Positions 12,071 through 20,505 of a DNA stretch of 29,188 bases are shown here, piece after piece (position 1 is the stretch's first letter; every line of letters begins with the position of its first letter). This stretch comes from a virus. Position numbers and translations under genes: made by a program. The DNA is taken from the IMG/VR virus record IMGVR_UViG_3300030117_000199, positions 1 to 29,188 of that record; one strand, written 5' to 3'. The notes under the pieces are model-generated. The model did not search any database. It was not told the DNA's origin and was given only the letters and a program-made list of their open reading frames with translations.

Positions 12071-15000
12071 CTAACTACCACGCCCAAATCCTGTTGCAGT
12101 ATAACTAAATGTTTTATCCTGTACAGCATTTCCAGCATTAAGAAACTTAATATTGAAACCAGTGCCAGAAATACTTGTAATTTCAAATCTGTCTGTACCA
12201 CCAAGATCATTTGCTGTAATACCAATACTTGGCAACTGTGTACCTGCCCCAACACTTGTTCCAGCCTGCCCTGTAAAGAATGTCTGATCGAATGTAATAT
12301 CAAGTCCTGATGCTGATGTACCAGAAGAAATATTAGACCTTTGTTCTGTTCTCCTATCAAGTTCTGCTGTATAACCTAGCTGATCTATTTCTATTGATTG
12401 TGCTGGATCATCAGAATCCATTTCACATCTGAATTTAAAACCACGCCCAACATAAGTACCATTTACAAAAGGATTAAATCTAGAAAAGTTTGCTCCATAA
12501 GTACAAGAAGTTCCACTTGAAATTGTTGCACTTGTAGCTGAAGTTACTGTAAAAGTGCTTGTGCTTGGAACTGTAACTATTTCATAATTTCCATCTGTGG
12601 CACTACCAGCAGTAAAGTCAATGACTACAAAATCACCAACGGAATATCCATGCGAACTCTTTGTAATTGTAATAGTTGTCCCACTTTGCCCATAAGTTGC
12701 TGAAGTAGACAAGTCAGGGTCAAGATCAGTTGTTGCAACTAATAAAGAAGCTCCAACATCAAAAGCAGTCGCACCATCGAAATCAGACCATGTATCAATA
12801 TTTGCTGTTCTTTTATCAATCAGATCATTTGGATAAAAACCTTGCGTTACAAAATGTCTGCGTAATCTCAAAGGCTGCTTGCCACCTAAATCCAAAGTAT
12901 TTGCAAATTCATATGAACCGCCAGTAATATCAACAGCACCAAGAAAATCAAAATCTGCAATAGCATCAAAATCTGTAACGCCATCTAATAAATCAAGAGA
13001 ACCAAGAACTAGACCATTTACATCATCTGAAAAGAAACAATCAACTTTTGTACCAGCAAAAGGGGTTGCATCAGTATCTTCTCTATCAACTAGAACAGAA
13101 AGTTTTGGCAAAGGGTCAGGGCTGTTTACAACTACTGAAGCCTCGCCAGAACTAAGTCTGCCTCCATCATCACGGAATTTTAAAATATATTCTCCTGTAA
13201 CAATATTAGGAACAATTGATTCGCTCACATTGCCTGGTAAAGCTGGAATTACATCAACTGCATTAGTAAAAGTACCAGTTCCATCACTTATATTTGTTGC
13301 CCTTACTACCACGTTCCCACCATGAACTACATCAATATCGGTTGCCTTATCGAATCTTAATCTTACAAATTGATCTGAAATTGGTTCAATTCTTAAATTG
13401 GTAACATCTTGTGGTACTGCTGTCTTACCAACAGCTTCAAAAGTAATATCAGTAGAGGTTGCAGATAACTGTTCAAGAACATTATATGAAAAGACTTGTA
13501 TTGTATAAGTTCCTAATCTGCTATTCATTATTTCAAAATCTGGTCTTGTTACTCTTTCAGTTATGACGTTATCATTACCAAATCTGTAGTTAATTTGATA
13601 TTGAGTTACACCGACAACAGTTTGCCAGCTAACAACAATTTTTGATACGGCCTGATTATTTATTGGAAATATTTTTTCAACAGCACTTAAACCAGCAGGT
13701 GGTTTTGCAAGTTCTCCTAATTCAGAAACTATTCTTGCTGGTAATTGCTCGCCATCTTCAATATATGCATATTTACCTTCTACATAGGATAAAGCTGTAA
13801 TTGCATAATTTATACCATCTTGTTCTTCTACTGTAATTACTCTGAATAATTGAGATTTAAGAGTGACATTCGATATAAGAAAATTTGCATTTACATTAGG
13901 TGTTTGAGAAAAAGCAGAACTTACAGTAACAGTCCCACCTGATACAGATGATATTGCCTTACTTTCAAAAGATCCATCAGGTAAAATTACAGCTAATGTT
14001 GCATCACCTACAGGATTACCACTGGCATCTACCGCTAAATCAGTTGCAGATGTATCATCAACAGTAACAACAGTTGTAGAAGCTACAGCAGATAATCTTC
14101 CACCTCTTCTTACACCTGCTCTTACTGGATCTTGTATTTCAATAATTGCACCTGGTCTAACAACCGCACCAGAATCAATAGATGTTGAAAATACAACTAT
14201 TTCCGATTCATTTTGTTCAGCAAATAATATTGCCTTACCTAACCTTTTGGCTTGACCTCTAGATGTACAGGCAAATGCTTTTACTTTTTTTACTACAGTA
14301 CCAATTTTTGATATTGCAGTTGCATCTTCTACCACTTCAAAATCAACTTCCTGACTATCCATGTTGAAGTAAGAAACAGATACAACACTGTGTCTTGTTT
14401 TTAAACTACTACCAGAATATGAAAAACCTTCTGAAGTTACATTCGATAGTGTAAATAAATAACTAGGATCAGTGGGTTTATCCTGAGTGATACTTATTGA
14501 ACCAGCAGACCATATCGGCATACATCTCATAACACCTGCTAATTCGTTTATTAAATTAAATGCTTCTACTGGACTTTGAATATTTACATTGCAACTAAAC
14601 CTTGCTTCCTGGCCACCTAAACCATCATCAACAAGAGTATTTGCATATTTACTGGCCGTTACAAAAGAAAATAAATCTAATGAACTATCTGTAATATGAT
14701 CTCCAAACCCATATCTTGAGGTCGTGAGCAAGTCCAGTAACACCATTGCAGGGCATGAACACCAAACGGCAGCACCCATGACTCCATTAAATATATAGCC
14801 ATCGGGATAAACTATTCTGCCTGTTTGTAAATCAACTGTTGGTGTACCCGATCCACTAGCACCAGCACCAGGTATTCTTATCTTTATTCCACGAATACGG
14901 AATTTTCTAGAAGGTGGGGCGTTAAATTGAACAGAATCTAAACGTAAAGAGCTATATGCACTATTTGGATATGTATTAGCTTCATCAATTATTTCACTAA

Positions 15001-15709
15001 AACTTGTCCATTGAAATTCATCTTGTAAAAAAGAATCAGTGCTATCTGCTGTTATCCTACTAACCCTTATATCTACAGGAAAATCACCAGTAAGATTTAT
15101 TCCATAATCTCTTTGGTACGCATCAGCAGTTCTACCTGAAATAGTGTCAGTAATTAAATCAGTAAAACCACCAGAATTATATTGAACAGAAATTTTATAT
15201 GAAATAGTAGAACCTAATATATCTCCTTTTTCTGTTGCTTTTTGTAGTTGCGGAACAGTAATCAAAACATTAATTCTATCTACATTTGTATTTGTTATCT
15301 GTCTTGTTACAGGGCTTGATGCTGTAACAGTTACACCTACAGTTGTTACAGAAGAACTACTTTCTATACCTTCAACTTTTGCTTGATCTGCCGTTCCAAA
15401 TCTAGGGTTAAATACGACATCTTGAAAATTAAAATCAGTAGATGTTGCATTTGCAGAATCAGCAGACGCTTCTAAAACAGGAGTTTCATTTAAAAATACA
15501 TCCTTTAATGCAGCATTATTATATGCGGTTGTACCCTGTGTTCTACCTTCTTTAGAAGCAGTTGCAAAACCTTCTATCTCTCCTTCAGATATAAGATCGA
15601 GAAAAGTAGCAAATTGTTTACTGTGTAAAGTATCAGGAGTTCTTGTTGGTGGTGGTGGTGTTCTTCTTTTACGTCTAGCACCAACAATTTTCTTTGAAAT
15701 ATCTGTCAT
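12071..15709 (-). CDS. J: Tail tip/central fibre protein, lambda gpJ-like host-specificity protein
   Basis: A 1212-residue protein, close to the length of lambda J (1132). The N-terminus has the family signature: basic lead (GARRKRRTPPPPTRTPDTLH) then KQFATFLDLISEGEIEGF. Residues up to about 640 form the tail-tip hub; fibronectin-type segments follow near 680-830 (IVVSWQTVVGVTQYQINYRF). Residues about 1000-1070 hold an Ig-like module (ATYGQSGTTITITKSSHGYS) that is also present in the gpM-like protein. J sits at the distal end of the tail and determines receptor recognition and injection. Its ATG overlaps the end of the I gene by four bases. The C-terminal end is short for receptor binding, so the neighbouring fibre may share that task. 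Confidence 0.9.
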   Translation of the reverse strand: MTDISKKIVGARRKRRTPPPPTRTPDTLHSKQFATFLDLISEGEIEGFATASKEGRTQGTTAYNNAALKDVFLNETPVLEASADSANATSTDFNFQDVVFNPRFGTADQAKVEGIESSSSVTTVGVTVTASSPVTRQITNTNVDRINVLITVPQLQKATEKGDILGSTISYKISVQYNSGGFTDLITDTISGRTADAYQRDYGINLTGDFPVDIRVSRITADSTDSFLQDEFQWTSFSEIIDEANTYPNSAYSSLRLDSVQFNAPPSRKFRIRGIKIRIPGAGASGSGTPTVDLQTGRIVYPDGYIFNGVMGAAVWCSCPAMVLLDLLTTSRYGFGDHITDSSLDLFSFVTASKYANTLVDDGLGGQEARFSCNVNIQSPVEAFNLINELAGVMRCMPIWSAGSISITQDKPTDPSYLFTLSNVTSEGFSYSGSSLKTRHSVVSVSYFNMDSQEVDFEVVEDATAISKIGTVVKKVKAFACTSRGQAKRLGKAILFAEQNESEIVVFSTSIDSGAVVRPGAIIEIQDPVRAGVRRGGRLSAVASTTVVTVDDTSATDLAVDASGNPVGDATLAVILPDGSFESKAISSVSGGTVTVSSAFSQTPNVNANFLISNVTLKSQLFRVITVEEQDGINYAITALSYVEGKYAYIEDGEQLPARIVSELGELAKPPAGLSAVEKIFPINNQAVSKIVVSWQTVVGVTQYQINYRFGNDNVITERVTRPDFEIMNSRLGTYTIQVFSYNVLEQLSATSTDITFEAVGKTAVPQDVTNLRIEPISDQFVRLRFDKATDIDVVHGGNVVVRATNISDGTGTFTNAVDVIPALPGNVSESIVPNIVTGEYILKFRDDGGRLSSGEASVVVNSPDPLPKLSVLVDREDTDATPFAGTKVDCFFSDDVNGLVLGSLDLLDGVTDFDAIADFDFLGAVDITGGSYEFANTLDLGGKQPLRLRRHFVTQGFYPNDLIDKRTANIDTWSDFDGATAFDVGASLLVATTDLDPDLSTSATYGQSGTTITITKSSHGYSVGDFVVIDFTAGSATDGNYEIVTVPSTSTFTVTSATSATISSGTSCTYGANFSRFNPFVNGTYVGRGFKFRCEMDSDDPAQSIEIDQLGYTAELDRRTEQRSNISSGTSASGLDITFDQTFFTGQAGTSVGAGTQLPSIGITANDLGGTDRFEITSISGTGFNIKFLNAGNAVQDKTFSYTATGFGRGS

Positions 15710-16326
15710 GCTCTTACCTGTTGTGTATCAAGTGATGTACTGACCACGACTGATCCTGTCATTATTTCGCCATAAACTATTGGTACAGGAGTACCTGCTC
15801 TTGCTGTATTTTGCGTTCCAGAAAAACTAAATGATAACCTTGGGTCTTCTTCTGAACTAAATTCTGGTGTTGGCGGTAACGGGAATAATAAATCACTTAC
15901 GCCTGATAAAACCAAAGATGCTCCAATACCTGCAATAGCTTTACCTAAAAAAGTACCAGTAATTCCTGTGATTGCACCTGCGTTAATTAAAGGAACTTGT
16001 GCAAAAGTCAAACTAATACCACCAGTAGCAAAAGCCAAACCAATTAATGCTGCACCAAACATTATTCTTCCAAATCCTCTTGAACCACTTATAACAGGTA
16101 CAAAATGTATATCCTCTTTACCTATAGGATGATATATTTCTGATTCATCTATCGCATAATTTCCTATTTTTACCTGATAATATTTTGGGTTCATATAACT
16201 TTCAACTTGCGGAAAATTATTAACAAGAAAACTTACCGCCTTTGGAAGGCTATCTACCTGCACTTCAAACTCTTTGTGACCTACAAATTCTGCAAGTTCA
16301 CCATATAGTTTTATTTTACGCATCAT
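15706..16326 (-). CDS. I: Tail assembly protein, lambda gpI-like
   Basis: A 206-residue protein with a ubiquitin-like N-terminal domain (MRKIKLYGELAEFVGHKEFE, PVISGSRGFGR near residue 86) and a hydrophobic glycine/alanine-rich middle (MFGAALIGLAFATGGISLTF, GKAIAGIGASLVLSGVSDLL). This is the gpI layout: beta-grasp domain, then hydrophobic segment thought to act in tail-tip assembly. Length is near lambda I (223). It lies between K and J and overlaps both, by 11 and 4 bases. Confidence 0.85.
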   Translation of the reverse strand: MMRKIKLYGELAEFVGHKEFEVQVDSLPKAVSFLVNNFPQVESYMNPKYYQVKIGNYAIDESEIYHPIGKEDIHFVPVISGSRGFGRIMFGAALIGLAFATGGISLTFAQVPLINAGAITGITGTFLGKAIAGIGASLVLSGVSDLLFPLPPTPEFSSEEDPRLSFSFSGTQNTARAGTPVPIVYGEIMTGSVVVSTSLDTQQVRA

Positions 16327-17017
16327 AACGATACCTCCCTCCTGTGCATTTTAATAACCAAGGATTATATGGCTCTCTACAAGATAGTCTATCTGCTGAA
16401 TGATGTAAAACATCACCATCTATAAAAATTCCAACATGATTTAAACCTTTACCTAAAATACTCATCGCCAAAACATCGCCATTCATTAAAGGCTCATCTG
16501 GTTTTAATAATTTAAAACCTCTACTTGGTAAATACCTCTCAAAAACTGGATCGTCTGTAAAATCTTCTATTCTTGTTGGTCTTTCATAATCTAATAATTC
16601 TATACCTCTTTGTTCTTTATACCAATCAACTATCAATGACCAACAATCTGTGACAGCCCAAACCCAAGGTCTACCAAGTAAAGGTGCTTTATATCCACAT
16701 GGCTCATAATATCCCCATGTTTCAGTTTTAGGATTAACAATATACCAAGGCAGTTTAGTATGTTCGCAACTCATTTTATCTGCCTGACTAGCAACAGGTG
16801 GTGTGTCAGGATGACTATGAATAATGGCTGTTATAGTTCCTAAGTTACTGCCCTTTATATAATCTTCTGGATCTAAAATAAAATATTCATCTGATTGTGC
16901 CGATAAGTTACGGCAAGGATGATACCTTTCTTTCCCTCTAATATTTAACAATAAACCACAAGATTCATTAGGATCTTGGTCTTTCGCATGAACAAGAGCA
17001 GCTTCTTTCCAATTCAT
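16316..17017 (-). CDS. K: Tail tip peptidase, lambda gpK-like (JAMM plus NlpC/P60)
   Basis: A 233-residue two-domain protein. The first 110 residues are a JAMM/Mov34 metalloprotease: Glu18 in ESCG, His67 and His69 in HSHPD, Ser77 and Asp80 in SQAD give the full zinc set. The second half is an NlpC/P60 cell-wall peptidase: Cys125 in TDCWSL, His194 in LNHVGIF, with HHSAD (205-209) nearby. The peptidase probably opens peptidoglycan during tail entry; the JAMM part may process tail components. Since no stand-alone endolysin is seen, this is the only clear wall-cutting domain in the window. It overlaps L by four bases and I by 11. Confidence 0.9.
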   Translation of the reverse strand: MNWKEAALVHAKDQDPNESCGLLLNIRGKERYHPCRNLSAQSDEYFILDPEDYIKGSNLGTITAIIHSHPDTPPVASQADKMSCEHTKLPWYIVNPKTETWGYYEPCGYKAPLLGRPWVWAVTDCWSLIVDWYKEQRGIELLDYERPTRIEDFTDDPVFERYLPSRGFKLLKPDEPLMNGDVLAMSILGKGLNHVGIFIDGDVLHHSADRLSCREPYNPWLLKCTGGRYRYDA

Positions 17018-17592
17018 CCGTTAAAAGTACCAATAGATGGAAAATCGGCTCTGGTACATTGCCTTTTAGGTGATCTAACACCAGCAAGATCAAATACAGA
17101 TGCTAATTCAAATTGAACTATTTCCCTATTTTCTGCGGATTTTCTATCAATTTTATATATTTCTTGCGGAAATTCTGCTGTGGCATCTGGTGTTCCATAA
17201 GGATTAACATTACTAGGAAAATTAACAGCATCTAAAAATCTTGCAAGTGTTCTTATGCGAGTGACAGTTGCACCTGTTAAATCATTTCCTGTAGTTGTCG
17301 TATTTACGCTTAATAAAATAGCTGTAATAGTTCCTAATGCATTACTAACAGTTAGTGTAGGTCTTGGTAATTGACCTTTTCCATATTGAAAACCCTCTGC
17401 TTTTATTGGGAATCTTTGGTAGCTATTGCCAGCCCAAACTATTTCTCCGTTATCCTTTAAAGATGAGCCATTGTGAAATCTATAAATAGTAGTAGCACCA
17501 TGCAAACTATTGTCTAATTGCAAAGTAAAAAGTTCAATTATTGCTGACGGGTTTGTATCCTGAAGATTACTAACAATAGCTGTACTACTCAT
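17014..17592 (-). CDS. L: Minor tail protein, lambda gpL-like, lacking the Fe-S C-terminal domain
   Basis: A 192-residue protein matching the N-terminal and middle part of gpL: IELFTLQLDNSL, YRFHNGSSLKDNGEIVWAGN, QYGKGQLPRPTLTVSN, and the end SPKRQCTRADFP. Lambda gpL is 232 residues and carries cysteines near the C-terminus that bind a 4Fe-4S cluster. Here the protein ends soon after a single cysteine (Cys180) in the PKRQC position, so the cluster domain is missing. It could be a naturally short form that works without iron or a truncation. It overlaps M and K by four bases each. Confidence 0.82.
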   Translation of the reverse strand: MSSTAIVSNLQDTNPSAIIELFTLQLDNSLHGATTIYRFHNGSSLKDNGEIVWAGNSYQRFPIKAEGFQYGKGQLPRPTLTVSNALGTITAILLSVNTTTTGNDLTGATVTRIRTLARFLDAVNFPSNVNPYGTPDATAEFPQEIYKIDRKSAENREIVQFELASVFDLAGVRSPKRQCTRADFPSIGTFNG

Positions 17593-18158
17593 GGTTCAAA
17601 CACCTGCCTAAATGTTGCTGTAATTGTTGCTCTATTAGGGTAATTAATTCTTTTATTCCATGTGTTACAAACAAACTTTTTAGCACCTGCTAATGTTATC
17701 GAGACATTACCGCTATTTGTAGCACTAGCAGCAGCCACCACTGTAAATACACTTGTAGTAGTTACAGAAGCAACAACAAAAGAGCCATCTACAGCAGAAC
17801 CAGATGTGTAATCAATAGTTAATAAATCATTTACTGCAACACCATGATCTGTAATTGTTATTGTTACTGTTGTACCTGATTGAGAATAAGTTCCTGTTTT
17901 TGTAAAACCTTCTGATGGTGGACTATATGTAAAACTTGCATTATCATTTGCTCTACTTCTTAAAAACCCTTCTATAACATCTGCATCTGATTCTGTAATA
18001 TTATTAAATGCAAGATTATATATTTCTGGGTTTTGATGACTAGCTAAACCAAATAATATTCTATGTTCATAACCATCAGCAAATTGTACAATACGTGTTT
18101 TAGGTTGTGATGTTTTTGTTAAACCATAACTAGGTTCTATAGATGGAAATGTTGCCAT
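17589..18158 (-). CDS. M: Minor tail protein, lambda gpM-like with an inserted Ig-like module
   Basis: A 189-residue protein; lambda M is 109. The gpM core is split: residues 1-88 (TFPSIEPSYGLTKTSQPKTR, VQFADGYEHRI, FLRSRANDNASFTY) and 160-189 (KKFVCNTWNKRINYPN, then ATITATFRQVFEP). Between them, residues about 90-156 (TYSQSGTTVTITITDHGVAV, then DYTSGSAVDGSF) are an extra beta module closely similar to one in J of this phage. M belongs to the tail-tip hub, and the extra domain is probably exposed on the outside of the tail. The ATG overlaps the H stop by one base. Confidence 0.82.
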   Translation of the reverse strand: MATFPSIEPSYGLTKTSQPKTRIVQFADGYEHRILFGLASHQNPEIYNLAFNNITESDADVIEGFLRSRANDNASFTYSPPSEGFTKTGTYSQSGTTVTITITDHGVAVNDLLTIDYTSGSAVDGSFVVASVTTTSVFTVVAAASATNSGNVSITLAGAKKFVCNTWNKRINYPNRATITATFRQVFEP

Positions 18159-19786
18159 TATGCTAATAAACCTCCTGGTCTTTTTTGTTTAATAAGTTCT
18201 GCTTCTATAGCTGATGATAACGCTAATCCTAATGCTTTACCTTCTGTTTCATCACCTTCTACAGAACTGCCAGAAGCATCTACATTAACAACAATATTAG
18301 TACCACCACCTTGTGATTTTACACCTAATTTACCATCACTACCCCTAGATAATGGAAGTATAGCTTCTGCCCCTGCTTCTCCCATAAGCCCCATTCCATT
18401 TGCCATTGGAAATAAAGTTGGTTTGTTTACTACACCGCCATAAGCATATTTTTGTACTTTCCCATCAATAAATGCATTACCATCTGCATTACCAAATAAA
18501 CCTTTAAACCAGCCTGTTAATGGTGCTGTTATTGTTTGCTGTATTGCAATACGTACCATATCTGAAATTATAGAATTTGCTAAGTTTCTAAAACTAATAG
18601 TACCTTTCATAACAAAATCTACTAATGCATCCTCCATACCTTTTATTCCTTTAACAACAACATCACCCATAGCATCACCAACACCTTTTATACTCTTTTT
18701 AAAGGCATCAAGTTTTGCAACCATAGCTTCACCAAAAGTTCTATTAAGCATATTGCCAGTTTTTTTACCATAATCTTCACCTGCTTCTGAAGATCCTTTC
18801 CAAATATTTCCAAATATTTCCATATCTTTTTCAAATTGCTGTCTAGTTGTAGTTAAACCATTTTGCAACTCTTCCATTGCACCACCAAAATCAAATTTAG
18901 CTGCTTTCCATGCTGCCTTTGCTACTTGTACTATAGTTGTGCCAAGAAATCTGAAACCTGCAACAACAGTAAATAAAGTACTGGCTGTTGTTTTTAATAC
19001 AACTGCAATACCTTCAAAAAGTAAAGTTAAATTAGCACCATCTTGAGTTATATTGCTAAACATTTCTGCAAGATTATTTAGAGTAGGCAATAAATGATCT
19101 GCCATTTGCATAGTAAAACCTTGCAATTTGATACCTAAAGCAGTCATTTGATCGTTAAAATATTCTGAGTTCTGTGCAAATCTATCTGATACTTCAAAAT
19201 TAAATTCTTCTAGTGACGCTTTACCATCATTAAGAAGATTAACCATTTGCGCCCCAGACCTACCGAATATTTCCATTGCAATAGCAGTTTTAGTAACGCC
19301 ATCTTCCATTTCGGCAAAAGCATCTGATATTTCACCTAATACTTGTTGGTTGGTTTTTAACGTGCCATCTGTATTTCTTACAGATATTCCTAAATCATCA
19401 TACGCATCTTTATATGTAGCAACTCCTTGATCTGCTTCTCGCATTGATTGAGCTAATCTTCTTAATCCTTTTTCTATAGTTGCCTGTTCAACACCTGCTA
19501 ATTTACCTGCATTTACATATGCCTGTAATGTATTAGCTGCTATTCCTGTTTGTGTCTCTAATTTACCGAAAGCATCTGCAGCATCTATAGAACCTTTGAC
19601 CATACGTACAAAAGCACCTGCAGATAAAATTAATCCTAATGTTGCAAATGTCTTATTAAGTCCAGACATTGCCATGCGTAGGTTTTTAACCCTTCCCTGT
19701 ACGCCTTGCATGGAATTACCAAGACGTTTTAGAGAAGCCCCACCTACAGTTTTTGCTGCTACTATTAAATCAAATTTTGCAGCCAT
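18158..19786 (-). CDS. H: Tail tape-measure protein, lambda gpH-like
   Basis: A 542-residue tape-measure protein, short for the family (lambda H 853). It has the typical helical N-terminus (LGNSMQGVQGRVKNLRMAMS), hydrophobic stretches near 15-60 and 250-290 (LLFEGIAVVLKTTASTLFTV), and the lambda-type end GLMGEAGAEAILPLSRGSDG with LGVKSQGGG. Using about 1.5 angstrom per residue the tail would be near 80 nm or less. A strong ribosome site (AAGGAG) precedes the ATG, which immediately follows the stop of the GT frameshift product. Tape-measure proteins set tail length and are released through the membrane at injection. Confidence 0.9.
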   Translation of the reverse strand: MAAKFDLIVAAKTVGGASLKRLGNSMQGVQGRVKNLRMAMSGLNKTFATLGLILSAGAFVRMVKGSIDAADAFGKLETQTGIAANTLQAYVNAGKLAGVEQATIEKGLRRLAQSMREADQGVATYKDAYDDLGISVRNTDGTLKTNQQVLGEISDAFAEMEDGVTKTAIAMEIFGRSGAQMVNLLNDGKASLEEFNFEVSDRFAQNSEYFNDQMTALGIKLQGFTMQMADHLLPTLNNLAEMFSNITQDGANLTLLFEGIAVVLKTTASTLFTVVAGFRFLGTTIVQVAKAAWKAAKFDFGGAMEELQNGLTTTRQQFEKDMEIFGNIWKGSSEAGEDYGKKTGNMLNRTFGEAMVAKLDAFKKSIKGVGDAMGDVVVKGIKGMEDALVDFVMKGTISFRNLANSIISDMVRIAIQQTITAPLTGWFKGLFGNADGNAFIDGKVQKYAYGGVVNKPTLFPMANGMGLMGEAGAEAILPLSRGSDGKLGVKSQGGGTNIVVNVDASGSSVEGDETEGKALGLALSSAIEAELIKQKRPGGLLA

Positions 19787-20451
19787 CTATTTATTCTCCT
19801 TATTCATTGTCTGTAATACTGCAGCTTCTATAACTTGTATGCTTTCCATTAATTCTGCAGGTTTATCTGTATACAGTTTAATCATTTCTAACACAGATGT
19901 ATAGTCTAAACCCATAATTCCACCCATTCCTACACGCCATTGCGTCTGTACCTTTAAAAACATATTTACAGCTTCCCAATTATCAGGATAAATATAAAAA
20001 TCTTTGTCTACTTCTTCTTTTTTTTCAACAGTAATACCTAATACTGCATCATCTTCTGCTGTTTTATCTATGACAGTTGAACCAGAAGCCCAATATTCAC
20101 CTGCCCCTATAAGTTTTTTATGTTCTTATTTTTACAAGATTCTACAAATGCATAAGAAATTGCAGTAGCAACACCCCTAACATCTAATAATTTATCTCTA
20201 TTAGATTTGTTAAAAGTTACTTCAGAACCATCTGACATTTCTAAACCTTCCCAACCCATTAATATTTCTTTTGCAACATCTACATCTAACATTTCTTGAT
20301 TTGCCACCTGGTTCATCATTTCTTGAAGCCTTGATTGTGAAATGTTTTTAAATTCTGCATAAAAATCCTGTGTCTCTGTTTTTTTACCAACAGGTACTTC
20401 TATTTCTACTTTGCATTTGTAGGTATCGCTTTGATCTAAAACAAAAGCCAT
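19787..20451 (-). CDS. GT: Tail assembly chaperone gpGT, made by -1 frameshift
   Basis: A fusion of the G frame with a downstream frame that has no start of its own. The G frame stops at TAG 20109-20107. Just before it the minus strand reads A-AAA-AAC (20119-20113), a classical slippery heptamer in the correct phase. After a -1 slip translation continues LIGAGEYWASGSTVIDKTAE and ends EAAVLQTMNKENK before TAG 19789-19787, giving about 221 residues. The T part includes WEAVNMFLKVQTQWRVGMGG, the pattern of siphovirus T extensions. As in lambda, a small fraction of GT would bind the tape measure and tail-tube protein and be absent from the finished tail. Confidence 0.88.
20107..20451 (-). CDS. 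G: Tail assembly chaperone gpG
   Basis: A 114-residue protein, the unshifted product of the G/GT gene. The N-terminal beta part (DTYKCKVEIEVPVGKKTETQ) and helical part (SRLQEMMNQVANQEMLDVDV, ILMGWEGLEM) fit tail assembly chaperones between tail-tube and tape-measure genes. It is the abundant partner that coats the tape measure with GT. The gene is separated from the V gene by 54 bases that contain one of the GGGTWWACCC palindromes. Confidence 0.85.
   Translation of the reverse strand: MAFVLDQSDTYKCKVEIEVPVGKKTETQDFYAEFKNISQSRLQEMMNQVANQEMLDVDVAKEILMGWEGLEMSDGSEVTFNKSNRDKLLDVRGVATAISYAFVESCKNKNIKNL
20113..20119 (-). promoter_or_regulatory. Programmed -1 frameshift slippery site A-AAA-AAC
   Basis: On the minus strand the G frame reads ATA AAA AAC TTA TAG; the heptamer A-AAA-AAC allows tandem slippage of both tRNAs by one base. 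The stop codon lies two codons later, and the -1 frame is open for 108 further codons up to the next gene. Confidence 0.88.
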
Positions 20452-20475
20452 TTAATTAAGAGTATTTACCAACTA

Positions 20476-20485
20476 GGGTAAACCC
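20476..20485. promoter_or_regulatory. Fourth palindromic operator copy, between tail genes V and G
   Basis: GGGTAAACCC, identical to the copy at the ERF promoter. It lies in the 54-base gap between tail-tube and G genes. On the minus strand a TTGCAT (20503-20498) lies upstream, but no good -10 box follows at standard spacing; on the plus strand TTACCA, 18 bases, TATAAT (20490-20495) is a fair promoter that would read antisense into the V gene. Confidence 0.5.
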
Positions 20486-20505
20486 TTTTTATAATCTATG
20501 CAACT

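Noticed and set aside
12049-12360. Minus-strand 103-codon open frame at the end of the J gene
   Set aside because: It lies wholly out of frame within the 3' end of the J gene, has low-complexity composition (Leu, Gln, Val) and no ribosome site.
19596-19904. Plus-strand 102-codon frame across the GT/H boundary
   Set aside because: It is opposite two well-supported tail genes including the frameshift extension, and shows no conserved features.
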